The notes: generated by a model from the sequence alone, not told the origin. 64,000 nt of DNA from CAG-488 sp051881315 (GCA_051881315.1 JBJEPQ010000019.1:1-64000); one strand, 5' to 3'; shown: positions 32,963-41,652, counted from the stretch's first letter. Made by a program: numbers and translations.

Positions 32963-34168
32963 TTGAAGATTCTCGTTGTCAACGCAGGAAGCTCATCCCT
33001 GAAGTATCAGCTTATTGATATGGATAATGAGTCGGTTCTTGCAAAAGGAAACTGCGAACAGATCGGAACCGAAAGCACATTCACACACAAGGTACCGGCA
33101 GATGAAACCAAAAACATTAAGGCACTTCCCATGGAGATGCAGGATCACGCTGCGGCTCTCAAGATCGTGCTTGACACTCTTGTTGACGGTGAGCACGGCG
33201 TTATCGGCTCTGTCAAGGAGATCGACGCAGTAGGTCACCGTGTTCTTCACGGCGGCGAAAAGTTCAGCGGCTCCGTCCTTGTGGACGATAAGGTTGAGGA
33301 CGCTATAAAGGAATGTTTCGATCTCGGTCCGCTTCACAATCCCGCAAACCTTACGGGTATCAAGGCTTGTCAGCAGATTATGCCCGATGTTCCCCAGGTT
33401 GCCGTGTTCGACACAGGCTTCCACCAGACGATGCCCGACTACGCATATATGTATGCTCTGCCGTATGAGTATTATGAGAAGTACGGCATCCGCCGCTACG
33501 GCTTCCACGGCACATCTCACCGCTTTGTAAGCAAGAAGTGCAACGAGCTTCTCGGCAATCCCGAGCACAGCAAGATCGTTACCTGCCACCTCGGCAACGG
33601 TTCTTCAATTTCCGCTGTTGTTGACGGCAAGTGCTTCGACACAACGATGGGCGTTACTCCTCTTGAGGGTATTATGATGGGTACACGCTGCGGCTCGATC
33701 GACCCTGCCATCGTCCCGATTATTATGAAAAAAGAGGGACTTTCTCCCGATGAGATGGATACCGTGATGAACAAGAAGTCGGGTATGCTCGGTCTTTGCG
33801 GAACAAGCGACAACAGAACTATCGAAGCGAGAGCAAAAGAGGGCGACGAGAGAGCGAAGCTCATCGAGTCCATGCTCTGCCATCAGCTCACGAAGTACAT
33901 AGGCGGCTTTGCGGCAGCTATGGGCGGTCTTGACGCAATCGTATTCACGGGCGGCATCGGCGAGAACAATCCGCAGTACAGAGACAGAGTATGCGATCAG
34001 CTCAAGTTTATGGGCGTTGAGATCGACTACGACATCAACGACAAGCTCAAGAGAGGCCCCGAGGGTGAGATCTCAACTCCGAATTCAAAGGTTAAGGTCT
34101 ATGTCATCTGCACCAACGAGGAGCTTATGATCGCAAGAGACACCAAGGAGATTGTAGAAGCTCTTTAA
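32963..34168 (+). CDS. ackA: Acetate kinase
   Basis: The 401-residue enzyme interconverts acetate plus ATP and acetyl phosphate. ASKHA-fold signatures are clear: MKILVVNAGSSSLKYQL at the N terminus, HRVLHGGEKF (about residue 88), RRYGFHGTSH (about 175), LGNGSS and TTMGVTPLEG (about 205-225), and the late GIGENN block. It gives fermentative cells ATP from acetyl phosphate. The start is TTG at 32963, seven bases after GGAGGG; the upstream frame lacks a ribosome site. No phosphotransacetylase gene (pta) is near, although the two are often paired. Confidence 0.97.
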   Translation: MKILVVNAGSSSLKYQLIDMDNESVLAKGNCEQIGTESTFTHKVPADETKNIKALPMEMQDHAAALKIVLDTLVDGEHGVIGSVKEIDAVGHRVLHGGEKFSGSVLVDDKVEDAIKECFDLGPLHNPANLTGIKACQQIMPDVPQVAVFDTGFHQTMPDYAYMYALPYEYYEKYGIRRYGFHGTSHRFVSKKCNELLGNPEHSKIVTCHLGNGSSISAVVDGKCFDTTMGVTPLEGIMMGTRCGSIDPAIVPIIMKKEGLSPDEMDTVMNKKSGMLGLCGTSDNRTIEARAKEGDERAKLIESMLCHQLTKYIGGFAAAMGGLDAIVFTGGIGENNPQYRDRVCDQLKFMGVEIDYDINDKLKRGPEGEISTPNSKVKVYVICTNEELMIARDTKEIVEAL

Positions 34169-34169
34169 T

Positions 34170-34610
34170 ATGAAAATCTTGATTGATGCGGACGGCTGTC
34201 CCGTTGTTGATCTGACGGTGAGACTGGCGGCAAAGCACGGTGCAGAGTGCGTTATACTCTGTGACACGGCGCATGAATTTAACCGTGAGGGTGCTCAAAC
34301 CGTTGTTGTCGAAAAGGGTGCGGACAGCGTGGATTTTAAGCTTGTCAATCTTGTGCGTGAGGGCGATATCGTCGTTACACAGGATTACGGACTTGCCGCG
34401 ATGTGCCTTGCAAGAAAGGCTGTACCCCTCAGTCAGAACGGAATGGTTTACACCGACAAAAACATAGATCAGCTCCTTTTCACACGCTATGTATCAAAGA
34501 AGATACGAAACTCAGGCGGCAGACTGAAAGGACCGTCAAAGCGTAAACCCGAACAGGATAAGGCTTTTGAAGAAGCGCTTGAAAGGCTGATTAAGGATAT
34601 TTCAAAATAA
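34170..34610 (+). CDS. YaiI/YqxD family protein (UPF0178)
   Basis: The 146-residue protein belongs to the YaiI/YqxD (DUF188) family: MKILIDADGCPVVDLT at the start, then VVTQDYGLAAMCLARKA (about residue 70-85) and the terminal GGRLKGPSKRKPEQD. The fold is PIN-like with aspartates (D6, D8, D72) that could bind metal; nuclease activity is a family-level inference. It starts one base after the ackA stop, so it is translationally coupled to ackA. Confidence 0.9.
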   Translation: MKILIDADGCPVVDLTVRLAAKHGAECVILCDTAHEFNREGAQTVVVEKGADSVDFKLVNLVREGDIVVTQDYGLAAMCLARKAVPLSQNGMVYTDKNIDQLLFTRYVSKKIRNSGGRLKGPSKRKPEQDKAFEEALERLIKDISK

Positions 34611-34617
34611 AAGTATA

Positions 34618-34668
34618 ACGACTGCAGGTAATCCCGAAAGGATATGCTTGCAGTCGTTTAGATTTTAG
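34618..34668 (+). terminator. Terminator after the ackA operon
   Basis: A 9-bp perfect stem ACGACTGCA (34618-34626) with TGCAGTCGT (34649-34657), followed by TTTAGATTTT. Confidence 0.75.
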
Positions 34669-34721
34669 ACGGTAGATGTTAGACTTTAGACGATACAGTT
34701 TTAAAGTTTGAAGAGACCTTA

Positions 34722-34848
34722 CAAGGCTTCCCCTTGAGGGGAAGCTCCGCCGCAGGCGGTGATGAGGTGTAACAGGTTTTATGAAATTACATAACACCTC
34801 ATCCGTCACGACCTACGGTCGTGCCACCTTCCCCTCAAGGGGAAGGCA
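34722..34848. mobile_element. MITE-like element, second copy
   Basis: It shares both terminal inverted repeats with the 153-302 element: left GGCTTCCCCTTGAGGGGAAG then GATGAGGTG, right CACCTCATCCGTCACG then CCTTCCCCTCAAGGGGAAGG. The centre differs and is shorter, as for a family of miniature elements. It lies between convergent genes. Short TTAGAC-type repeats precede it at about 34662-34692. Confidence 0.75.
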
Positions 34849-34879
34849 AAATAGACTTTAAATAGTATTATTGAAATCT

Positions 34880-36334
34880 TTACGCAAAGATGAACAGCAA
34901 CGCCGAGGAAAGGACAATACAGAAAAGATAGTGCAGTTTGACGGAAACACTGCTTTCAAGACACTCGAAAAATGCGGTTGTTCCGCCGGCTTCGGGGTGT
35001 TCGGAAAGGTATTTCGGAAGTGCTTTTTTTGCTCTGATGACGCAGAGAAATACCGTTTCAAGGAAATAGGACAGGCAGTACATTATAAAGGTCGATTTAT
35101 ATCCGTAGTTTATACCCGTGACAACAGGCAGTACGCTCAGAATGACCGTCAAAGCTATGCAGATACCTGTTGCAATTCCCGAATGTTTGTATTTTTCCTG
35201 CGGTAATGAAACAAAGCAGAACTCCTCAACTCCCGCCCAAAGCAGAAGTGAGAACGAGGCGAAAATTGCGGCTTGTTTCGCTCCGAGCAGGCAGAGACAC
35301 AGTACGCTGTACGAAAACAGAGGTCTGCGGCAAAGGGTGACAAGACGGCTGAATTTTTCGCTCGGATTTTTAATGCAATGGTGCAGAGCGTCAAGCACAA
35401 TCAATGCAATCCACACAGCGGAGAGGACGGCGGACAGGTCAAACCGATCTGAATTTTCCGAAAGGGGAGACCAAAGCCCTCCGTTAAATTCTATAACACG
35501 GTAATAGGAGAAAAGAATGCTTCGGCTTGAAAAGAAGCCGATCAGTATTCCGAGACTGCCGAGTGCGCCGTAGGAAAACTCCATGATCTTCCAGTTGTCG
35601 ATTTTTCCTCTTTCCTGAAATTTTCCGAAGAAATACTTGCCGTTCCGTCTCTGAGGAAAAAGGGTATATGCGTTGAGAAAGTTGGAAATAAGCCAGCCGA
35701 CGCTTCCGCTGACCGTTCCGCAGAAAATCAGCTTCAATGAAAAGAAATCGTGACGCAGGATCATAAACCCGATCATCGTCAGCAGTATTCCCAAAAGTCC
35801 GCCCCATTCCTCCTGACTTGTATCGGAAAAATAATAACGCGGAAATATCTTTTTGTCGGGATCAAGCGGCTTGTTGAAAATACGCACTCCGAGATACCTC
35901 ATAATCACGGCGATAACAAACATGAGCGGAATGTCTGCCGCTTTGTAATAGCAGCCCGTTGCCGCAGTATAGCTCATTCCGATAAATCCGCCGGCGATTC
36001 CGAACCACGCCGCTCCCTTTATTCCGAGACCGAGGTTGTGCTTTTTGACATCACGGCGATCTATATATTTCTCTCCCCAATAAAGCTTCGCCATTGTCTG
36101 AGCATACGGCTCTGTTCCGCCCATAAACATTGCGGCGGCACCGACAGCGGCAAAGACGAAGAAATTTTCTTTTATTATCTCACTGCCCGAAAAAACGGCA
36201 AGGCAGAGACCGAGCACCGCACCCGGAAGCATTGCGCCCTCCTCGCCGCCGATGAGGTCACCCCTCATTCCCCATGCGTAGCTCACAGCCGTCAAGGTGA
36301 CGGCAAAAGCGATGATAACCGTGAAAGCAGACAT
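34880..36334 (-). CDS. Large polytopic membrane protein of unknown function
   Basis: I do not recognise this 484-residue protein. About twelve hydrophobic segments cover the whole length. Notable conserved-looking blocks are SYAWGMRGDLIGGEEGAML near residue 18-36, FMGGTEPYAQTMAKLYW near 90-106, and GGFIGMSYTAATG near 135. The glycine-rich pattern and even spacing of helices suggest a transporter or a membrane enzyme, but no motif fixes which. It has a divergent start to the aro attenuator region and its own direction, so it is probably monocistronic. Confidence 0.7.
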   Translation of the reverse strand: MSAFTVIIAFAVTLTAVSYAWGMRGDLIGGEEGAMLPGAVLGLCLAVFSGSEIIKENFFVFAAVGAAAMFMGGTEPYAQTMAKLYWGEKYIDRRDVKKHNLGLGIKGAAWFGIAGGFIGMSYTAATGCYYKAADIPLMFVIAVIMRYLGVRIFNKPLDPDKKIFPRYYFSDTSQEEWGGLLGILLTMIGFMILRHDFFSLKLIFCGTVSGSVGWLISNFLNAYTLFPQRRNGKYFFGKFQERGKIDNWKIMEFSYGALGSLGILIGFFSSRSILFSYYRVIEFNGGLWSPLSENSDRFDLSAVLSAVWIALIVLDALHHCIKNPSEKFSRLVTLCRRPLFSYSVLCLCLLGAKQAAIFASFSLLLWAGVEEFCFVSLPQEKYKHSGIATGICIALTVILSVLPVVTGINYGYKSTFIMYCLSYFLETVFLCVIRAKKALPKYLSEHPEAGGTTAFFECLESSVSVKLHYLFCIVLSSALLFIFA

Positions 36335-36423
36335 AAAATCGCCACCTCAATTTTTCATATAATCATTATAACAGCACAGATTTGACAGCACAAGAAAAAT
36401 CTGCGAAAAATCAAAATTTTCTA

Positions 36424-36452
36424 TTGACAAACTTTAAAATAGGCTTTATAAT
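36424..36452 (+). promoter_or_regulatory. Consensus promoter of the aro/phe/tyr operon
   Basis: A perfect TTGACA (36424-36429), exactly 17 bases, then a perfect TATAAT (36447-36452). The transcript would start near 36459 and includes the leader peptide frame. Confidence 0.95.
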
Positions 36453-36484
36453 ATAGAAAATTTTTTAGGTGGGAGGAAGCTTCG

Positions 36485-36568
36485 ATGTTAAACAAAAAAA
36501 TATACAATCGATTTTATTACTTTTATTACCATCAATGCGGCCTTTCTTCCTTTAAAAAACTCGGCTGA
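36485..36568 (+). CDS. Phe/Tyr-rich leader peptide of the aro operon
   Basis: A 27-codon frame preceded by GGGAGG eight bases before the ATG. Eight of its 27 residues are aromatic: Tyr at 7, 11, 12, 14 and 15 and Phe at 10, 13 and 23, including the uninterrupted run FYYFYY at codons 10-15 (36512-36529). No known domain. It begins 26 bases after the inferred transcription start and lies immediately upstream of an attenuator (36535-36654) and the nine-function aromatic operon. The obvious reading is a control peptide, whose translation stalls when charged Phe- or Tyr-tRNA is scarce, as in Escherichia coli pheA; that function is inferred. Confidence 0.85.
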   Translation: MLNKKIYNRFYYFYYHQCGLSSFKKLG

Positions 36569-36654
36569 CCTGATGGCTTTTTCGCCGTTGCCGAAAAATA
36601 AAGTGTAGAGACACCGCATAGAAAATTCGTAAGAATGAACTATGCGGGTTTTTT
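36535..36654 (+). promoter_or_regulatory. Transcription attenuator of the aro operon
   Basis: ATGCGG (36535-36540), inside the leader frame a few codons after FYYFYY, can pair perfectly with CCGCAT (36614-36619), the 5' arm of the terminator. Between them TCGGC/GCCGA closes a small hairpin (about 36561-36597) that would bring the two together. The terminator is CCGCATAG (36614-36621) with CTATGCGG (36640-36647), then GTTTTTT. The two states are mutually exclusive: a ribosome held at the aromatic run leaves 36535-36540 free (antiterminated), one that reads on covers it (terminated). Confidence 0.85.
36614..36654 (+). terminator. Attenuator terminator
   Basis: An 8-bp perfect stem CCGCATAG/CTATGCGG with an inner ATTC/GAAT pair, then six T residues, 40 bases ahead of the pheA start. 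Confidence 0.92.
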
Positions 36655-36685
36655 AATGCAAATTTCTGAAAACGAGGGATATTCA

Positions 36686-37789
36686 ATGAACGATCTGCAA
36701 AACGCAAGAAGAACGATCGAAAAGATTGACGCCGAGATGGCGGAGCTTTTTGAAAAGAGAATGAAAGCGGCGGAAACTGTCGCTGAATTTAAAAAGGAAA
36801 ACGCATTGCCCATAGAGGATAAAAAGCGTGAGGCCGAATTGACAGCGAAAAACTGCGAGTTTGTTTCATTTGAATACCGTCCGTATTACGAAAGTTTTAT
36901 CGAAAATGTTATGGACGTTTCCAAAAAGTATCAGAAGCGTCTTCTCGAGGGTATGAGAATTGCATACAGCGGAGTGGAGGGTGCATTTGCCCACATTGCC
37001 GCAATGAGGATCTTCAAATGCGGCGAAGCGGTGTCCTGCCCCGATTTTGACAGCGCATACAAGGCGGTCGAGGACGGAGAGTGCGACTGTGCCGTTCTGC
37101 CGATAGAGAACAGCTACGCCGGTGACGTTGACCGTGTGCTTGACCTTGCTTTCCACGGCAAGCTTTCCGTTTCGGGTATCTACGATATGCCCCTCGGTCA
37201 GAGCTTGCTTGCAAAGCCGGGAACGAATATTGAAGATATCACGGAGGTCAGAAGCCATCCGCAGGCGCTTTCCCAATGTATGCCTTATCTCAGGGAGCAC
37301 GGCTGGAAGCTGACTCAGGCAGTCAATACCGCAGTTGCGGCGAAGTCCGTTGCGGAGGGCGAAAGAAACGACATCGCCGTCGTAGCCTCCAAGGATGCGG
37401 CTGAGCTTTACGGATTGAAGATTTTGCAGGAGGATATTAACGAAAATAAGAAGAACACAACGAGATTTGCGGTGTTCACAAGGTCTGAATGTAAGGTAAC
37501 TCCAAAGGACGAGCATTTCCTGATTATGTTCACGACCAAGAATGAACCCGGCTCCCTCGGCGGTGCGATCGCCGTTATCGGCGAATACAGGTTTAATCTG
37601 AGAAGCCTGAAAAGTCGTCCGACGGGTAATGCGAACTGGGAATACTATTTCTATGCCGAGGGCGAGGGCAATATCGACTCCCTTGACGGCAGAAAGATGA
37701 TACACGACTTAAAGAAGCTTTGTGAGAATGTTAAAATTCTCGGCAGCTTTTCGGACGAGAAGATCCTTGACGAAAGGAGAGCTATATAA
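36686..37789 (+). CDS. pheA: Chorismate mutase-prephenate dehydratase (P-protein)
   Basis: A bifunctional 367-residue protein. The N terminus (about 1-85) is an AroQ-type chorismate mutase (ARRTIEKIDAEMAELFEKR). Prephenate dehydratase spans about 90-275 (YSGVEGAFAHIAA at the start, NTTRFAVF near the end), and an ACT domain follows (NEPGSLGGAIAVI, with KSRPTG standing for the ESRP phenylalanine-binding motif), so feedback by Phe is expected. It converts chorismate to phenylpyruvate. The ATG at 36686 follows GAGGG. It is the first structural gene after the attenuator. Confidence 0.95.
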   Translation: MNDLQNARRTIEKIDAEMAELFEKRMKAAETVAEFKKENALPIEDKKREAELTAKNCEFVSFEYRPYYESFIENVMDVSKKYQKRLLEGMRIAYSGVEGAFAHIAAMRIFKCGEAVSCPDFDSAYKAVEDGECDCAVLPIENSYAGDVDRVLDLAFHGKLSVSGIYDMPLGQSLLAKPGTNIEDITEVRSHPQALSQCMPYLREHGWKLTQAVNTAVAAKSVAEGERNDIAVVASKDAAELYGLKILQEDINENKKNTTRFAVFTRSECKVTPKDEHFLIMFTTKNEPGSLGGAIAVIGEYRFNLRSLKSRPTGNANWEYYFYAEGEGNIDSLDGRKMIHDLKKLCENVKILGSFSDEKILDERRAI

Positions 37790-38811
37790 TGAGCGTTTTG
37801 CATATGGAGCTTGGAGCAAACAGCTATGACATAACCGTTGAACGCGGTGCGCTGAACAGAGCAGGCGAGCTGTTGAAGCTTGACAGAAAGGTGCTTATAG
37901 TGACCGATGACGGCGTACCGAAGGAATATGCCGAAAAAATTGCCTCCTTTTGCGCCGAGCCGTACACGGTCACTCTCCCGATGGGCGAGCAGAACAAGTG
38001 TATGAAAACATATTCCGATCTGCTTGAAGTGATGGTGAAAAACGAATTTGACCGCAATGACTGCGTTGTAGCCGTCGGAGGCGGAGTGATGGGCGACCTT
38101 GCAGGCTTTGTCGCTTCCACCTATATGAGGGGCGTTGACTTCTACAATGTGCCGACAACCCTCCTTTCTCAGATTGATTCTTCGATCGGCGGCAAGGTTG
38201 CCGTGGATTTTGCGGGATATAAAAATCTTGTCGGTGCGTTTTATCAGCCGAAAGCCGTGCTGATAGATCCGGATGTTCTCTCAACCCTTTCATCAAGGCA
38301 GTTTGCCTGCGGAATGGCGGAGGCTGTGAAGATGTTTGCAACCTTTAATGCGGAGATGTTTGAAGCGGTCGAGAAAAATCCCGACGAGGATATTGATAAG
38401 ATAATAATTGAAGCACTCAAAATCAAAAGAGATGTTGTCGAAAAGGACGAAAAGGAAAAAGGACTTCGCAAGGTGCTGAACTTCGGTCACACGGTAGGTC
38501 ACGCCATAGAGAGCATCGAGGAAAACAGCGATTATCCGCTGTTCCACGGCGAATGTGTGGGCATCGGAATGCTCTGCCTGAGCAGTCCCGAGGTCGCAAG
38601 ACGGCTCAGACACATACTTCACAGAATGGATATTCCGACCTCCTGGAGAGGCGGCGAGGAAGAGCTGAAAGCGGCTATGCTCCACGACAAGAAAGCCAAG
38701 GGCGACAGGATAACGGTCATAACGGTGGACACAATCGGAACCTTTAAAGAGGAAAAGCTGACGGTCGATGAGATCGTAAAACGATGTGAGGAGGTGCTTG
38801 TGCTGTCATGA
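37789..38811 (+). CDS. aroB: 3-Dehydroquinate synthase
   Basis: The 340-residue enzyme catalyses the second shikimate step from DAHP. NAD-binding and Zn motifs are visible: AVGGGVMGDLAGFVASTYMRG (about residues 95-115), TTLLSQIDSSIGGK (about 123-136), and the metal-ligand histidines in FGHTVGHAIE (about 228) and FHGECVGIGM (about 248). Its ATG overlaps the pheA stop (TAATG). It then overlaps aroC by four bases, which indicates tight coupling in one operon. Confidence 0.96.
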   Translation: MSVLHMELGANSYDITVERGALNRAGELLKLDRKVLIVTDDGVPKEYAEKIASFCAEPYTVTLPMGEQNKCMKTYSDLLEVMVKNEFDRNDCVVAVGGGVMGDLAGFVASTYMRGVDFYNVPTTLLSQIDSSIGGKVAVDFAGYKNLVGAFYQPKAVLIDPDVLSTLSSRQFACGMAEAVKMFATFNAEMFEAVEKNPDEDIDKIIIEALKIKRDVVEKDEKEKGLRKVLNFGHTVGHAIESIEENSDYPLFHGECVGIGMLCLSSPEVARRLRHILHRMDIPTSWRGGEEELKAAMLHDKKAKGDRITVITVDTIGTFKEEKLTVDEIVKRCEEVLVLS

Positions 38812-39899
38812 AGAATACATTCGGAAACGTGCTTACGGTAACTCTGTTCGGCGAGAGCCACGGCGAAGCTATCGGAGCGGTGATAGACGGCATAGCTCCC
38901 GGAGTGAAGATAGACAGGGATTATATTGATACAAAAATGGCTCTGCGCAGACCGAGCGGAAAAATTTCGACCGCTCGAAGTGAAAAGGACGAGATCGTTT
39001 TTGAAAGCGGAGTTTATGAGGGACACACAACCGGTACGCCGATCTGTATGGTTATCAAAAATGCCGACACTCACAGCTCGGATTATTCCTCCCTTGCAGG
39101 CAAGGCGAGACCGGGACACGCCGATTTTCCTGCGTTTTGCAAGTATCACGGCTTTGAGGACGCAAGGGGCGGCGGTCATTTCAGCGGCAGAATTACTGCG
39201 GCTCTCGTTGCCGCAGGCGCAATAGTTCAAAGTGCGCTGAAAGAAAAAGGAATTGTCATCGGTACACACATCAGCCGCCTTGCAGGTATCAGCGACAGCA
39301 AAATGAACCCGACGGAAGATGTTGAAAGACTTGAAAATTTGGAGTTTCCGCTTGTTGACGGAAGCCTTGAGGAAAAGATGAAAGCGGCAATTATGCAGGC
39401 GAGAACAGAGGGCGACAGCGTCGGAGGAATCCTTGAAACGGCTGTTGTCGGTATGCCTGCCGGGGTGGGCGAGCCGTGGTTCGACACGGTTGAAAGCCTG
39501 CTTTCCCATGCGCTTTTCTCCGTTCCGGCGGTCAAGGGAGTTGAGTTCGGAGACGGCTTTGCCCTTGCCGATATGAGGGGAAGCGAGTCCAATGACGCTT
39601 ACCGTGTTGATGAAAGCGGAAGGATAATCACCGAAACCAACAGCAACGGCGGAATAGGCGGAGGCATAACGAACGGTCAGCCGATAGTTTTCCGCTGTGC
39701 CGTCAAGCCGACTCCGTCGATAGTCAAGAAGCAGGACACGGTCGATTTTGTCAATGTATGCAATACGGAAATTGCCATAAAGGGCAGGCACGATCCCTGC
39801 ATAGTTCACCGTGCGAGAGCGGTTGTTGACGCCGTAACTGCGCTTACTCTGGCGGATATGCTCAGTTTGAGATACGGCACGGACTGGCTTGCGAGGTAA
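38808..39899 (+). CDS. aroC: Chorismate synthase
   Basis: The 363-residue FMN-dependent enzyme makes chorismate from EPSP. Family motifs are GESHGEAIGAVIDG (about residue 11-24), the RPSGK loop, DARGGGHFSGRITAAL (about 118-133) and the late KGRHDPCIVHRARAVVDAV. It is an ATGA-coupled gene: its ATG overlaps the aroB stop. The next gene begins five bases after its stop. Confidence 0.96.
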   Translation: MKNTFGNVLTVTLFGESHGEAIGAVIDGIAPGVKIDRDYIDTKMALRRPSGKISTARSEKDEIVFESGVYEGHTTGTPICMVIKNADTHSSDYSSLAGKARPGHADFPAFCKYHGFEDARGGGHFSGRITAALVAAGAIVQSALKEKGIVIGTHISRLAGISDSKMNPTEDVERLENLEFPLVDGSLEEKMKAAIMQARTEGDSVGGILETAVVGMPAGVGEPWFDTVESLLSHALFSVPAVKGVEFGDGFALADMRGSESNDAYRVDESGRIITETNSNGGIGGGITNGQPIVFRCAVKPTPSIVKKQDTVDFVNVCNTEIAIKGRHDPCIVHRARAVVDAVTALTLADMLSLRYGTDWLAR

Positions 39900-39903
39900 C
39901 GGT

Positions 39904-41163
39904 ATGGAGTACGGATGTATCGGTAAAAAACTCGGTCACAGCTTTTCGGCTGTCATTCACGCAAAGCTCGGCGATTACGATTATCGGCTTGTTGAGCTGA
40001 CGGAGGACGAGCTGACCGAATTTATGAATAAAAAGGATTTTAAAGGCATCAACGTTACGATACCTTATAAGGAGACGGTAATTCCGTTCCTCGATCATAT
40101 AGATGTTTCGGCACGTCGGATAGGAGCGGTAAACACGATCGTCAATGAAAACGGCGTACTGACAGGCTACAACACCGATTTTTACGGAATGACGCAGTTA
40201 CTGAAAAAGGGCGGCATTGATGTTGACGGAAAGAGCGTTTACATTCTCGGAACGGGCGGCACGTCAAAAACGGCAAGAGCAGTTGCGGCGTCACTCGGAG
40301 CAAAGGAGATTTACGTTGTTTCGAGAACTCCGAAAAACGGTGAGATCTCTTATGATGATATGTATGCGAACGCAGAGAACGTCGAGGTTATCATCAACAC
40401 CACGCCTGTCGGAATGTTCCCCAAGCCCGATGCTTCGGCGGTCGAGCCGTCACAATTTCCCAATCTCAGCGGAGCGGCGGACGCAGTTTACAATCCGCTG
40501 ACGACTGAATTTATTCGGAAAGCCCAAAATTGCAAAGCGAACGCCGTAAACGGTCTTTATATGCTTGTCGCTCAGGCGGCAAGGGCGGCGGAGCTGTTTT
40601 TTAACGACAAAACCATGACTTCAAAAACCGATGAAGTTTTTGCCGAAATATATAAAGAAAAGCTCAATGTTGTGCTTATCGGTATGCCCGGAAGCGGTAA
40701 GACCACGATCGGTAAGCTCGTTGCAAAAAGCCTCGGCAGAGAGTTTTACGACACAGACGAGGTGTTTGTGGCAGAGGAGCAAACGACAATTTCCGATTAC
40801 TTTGCATCGCATACCGAGAAGGATTTCCGTGACAGGGAAAGCGAGATTGTCGCAAGTCTCGGAGCGAAGAACTCCCTTGTCATCGCCACGGGCGGAGGTG
40901 CAGTCCTCAGAGAGGAGAATGTAAGACATCTCAAACAAAACGGAGTGATCTTCTTCCTTGACCGTGATGTTGAAAACATTGTTCCGACCTCGGACAGACC
41001 TCTCGGCAGCAGCAGGGAAGCGATAGAAAAAAGATACCGTGAACGCTATCCGATCTATTGCTCGGCGGCGGATATAAAGCTTGACTCCAATTCCTGCGTT
41101 GAGACGGTCGCCGCAAACCTTGCCGAAGAATTTATCAGCTTTTGCCGAAAGGAGCAGTTATGA
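39904..41163 (+). CDS. aroEK: Shikimate dehydrogenase-shikimate kinase fusion
   Basis: A natural fusion of 419 residues. Residues 1-250 are AroE: GKKLGHSFSAVIH at the substrate site, NVTIPYKE (catalytic Lys in the NVTxPxK motif) and the nucleotide loop GTGGTSKTARAV (about 120-131). After a short linker, residues about 262-419 are shikimate kinase AroK: Walker A GMPGSGKTT (about 264), DTDEVF and FRDRESE with the shikimate-binding Arg, GGGAV and the lid region. It thus carries steps 4 and 5 of the pathway. The start is 39904, after GAGGTAACGGT. Such fusions are rare compared with separate genes. Confidence 0.95.
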   Translation: MEYGCIGKKLGHSFSAVIHAKLGDYDYRLVELTEDELTEFMNKKDFKGINVTIPYKETVIPFLDHIDVSARRIGAVNTIVNENGVLTGYNTDFYGMTQLLKKGGIDVDGKSVYILGTGGTSKTARAVAASLGAKEIYVVSRTPKNGEISYDDMYANAENVEVIINTTPVGMFPKPDASAVEPSQFPNLSGAADAVYNPLTTEFIRKAQNCKANAVNGLYMLVAQAARAAELFFNDKTMTSKTDEVFAEIYKEKLNVVLIGMPGSGKTTIGKLVAKSLGREFYDTDEVFVAEEQTTISDYFASHTEKDFRDRESEIVASLGAKNSLVIATGGGAVLREENVRHLKQNGVIFFLDRDVENIVPTSDRPLGSSREAIEKRYRERYPIYCSAADIKLDSNSCVETVAANLAEEFISFCRKEQL

Positions 41164-41582
41164 AGATATTAGTTATTAACGGACCGAATTTGAATATGCT
41201 CGGCATCAGAGAGCCTGATATCTACGGCAGAGAAACATATTCGGATCTGCTGGAGAAGATAAAACGTCACGCTGACAAAAAGGAAATCGAGGTTGAGTTT
41301 TTCCAGTCCAATCATGAGGGCAGCATCGTAGATAAAATTCAGGAGGCATACGGGAAAATCGACGGTATTGTCTTAAATCCCGGCGCCTACACCCACACGA
41401 GCGTTGCCATTCCCGACGCATTGAAGGCTGTCGGAATACCGACCGTTGAGGTGCACATTTCCGATGTTGACACCCGTGAGGAATTTCGTCAGATCAGCTA
41501 TGTCCGACCGTGCTGTGTTGCGTGCGTCAAGGGGCATGGGACGGACGGCTACTGCGAAGCGATAGATATTCTGATCGGCTGA
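41160..41582 (+). CDS. aroQ: Type II 3-dehydroquinate dehydratase
   Basis: A 140-residue type II enzyme: NGPNLNMLGIREPDIYG (about residues 7-23) holds the catalytic loop with Tyr and Arg, FFQSNHEGSIVDKI follows (about 48-60), and NPGAYTHTSVAI (about 74-85) precedes EVHISDV. It trans-dehydrates 3-dehydroquinate (step 3). The ATG at 41160, preceded by AAAGGAG, overlaps the aroE-aroK stop by four bases. Confidence 0.96.
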   Translation: MKILVINGPNLNMLGIREPDIYGRETYSDLLEKIKRHADKKEIEVEFFQSNHEGSIVDKIQEAYGKIDGIVLNPGAYTHTSVAIPDALKAVGIPTVEVHISDVDTREEFRQISYVRPCCVACVKGHGTDGYCEAIDILIG

Positions 41583-41652
41583 AATTGTCCACAGCACATT
41601 TTTCGCTCGGGGCAGTAACCTTTAAAAGACTCAACCAAAAGGATTGGTAAGC

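Noticed and set aside
36424..36685. T-box leader for the aro operon
   Set aside because: No GGTGG-type T-box core is present; the leader peptide and terminator explain the region better.
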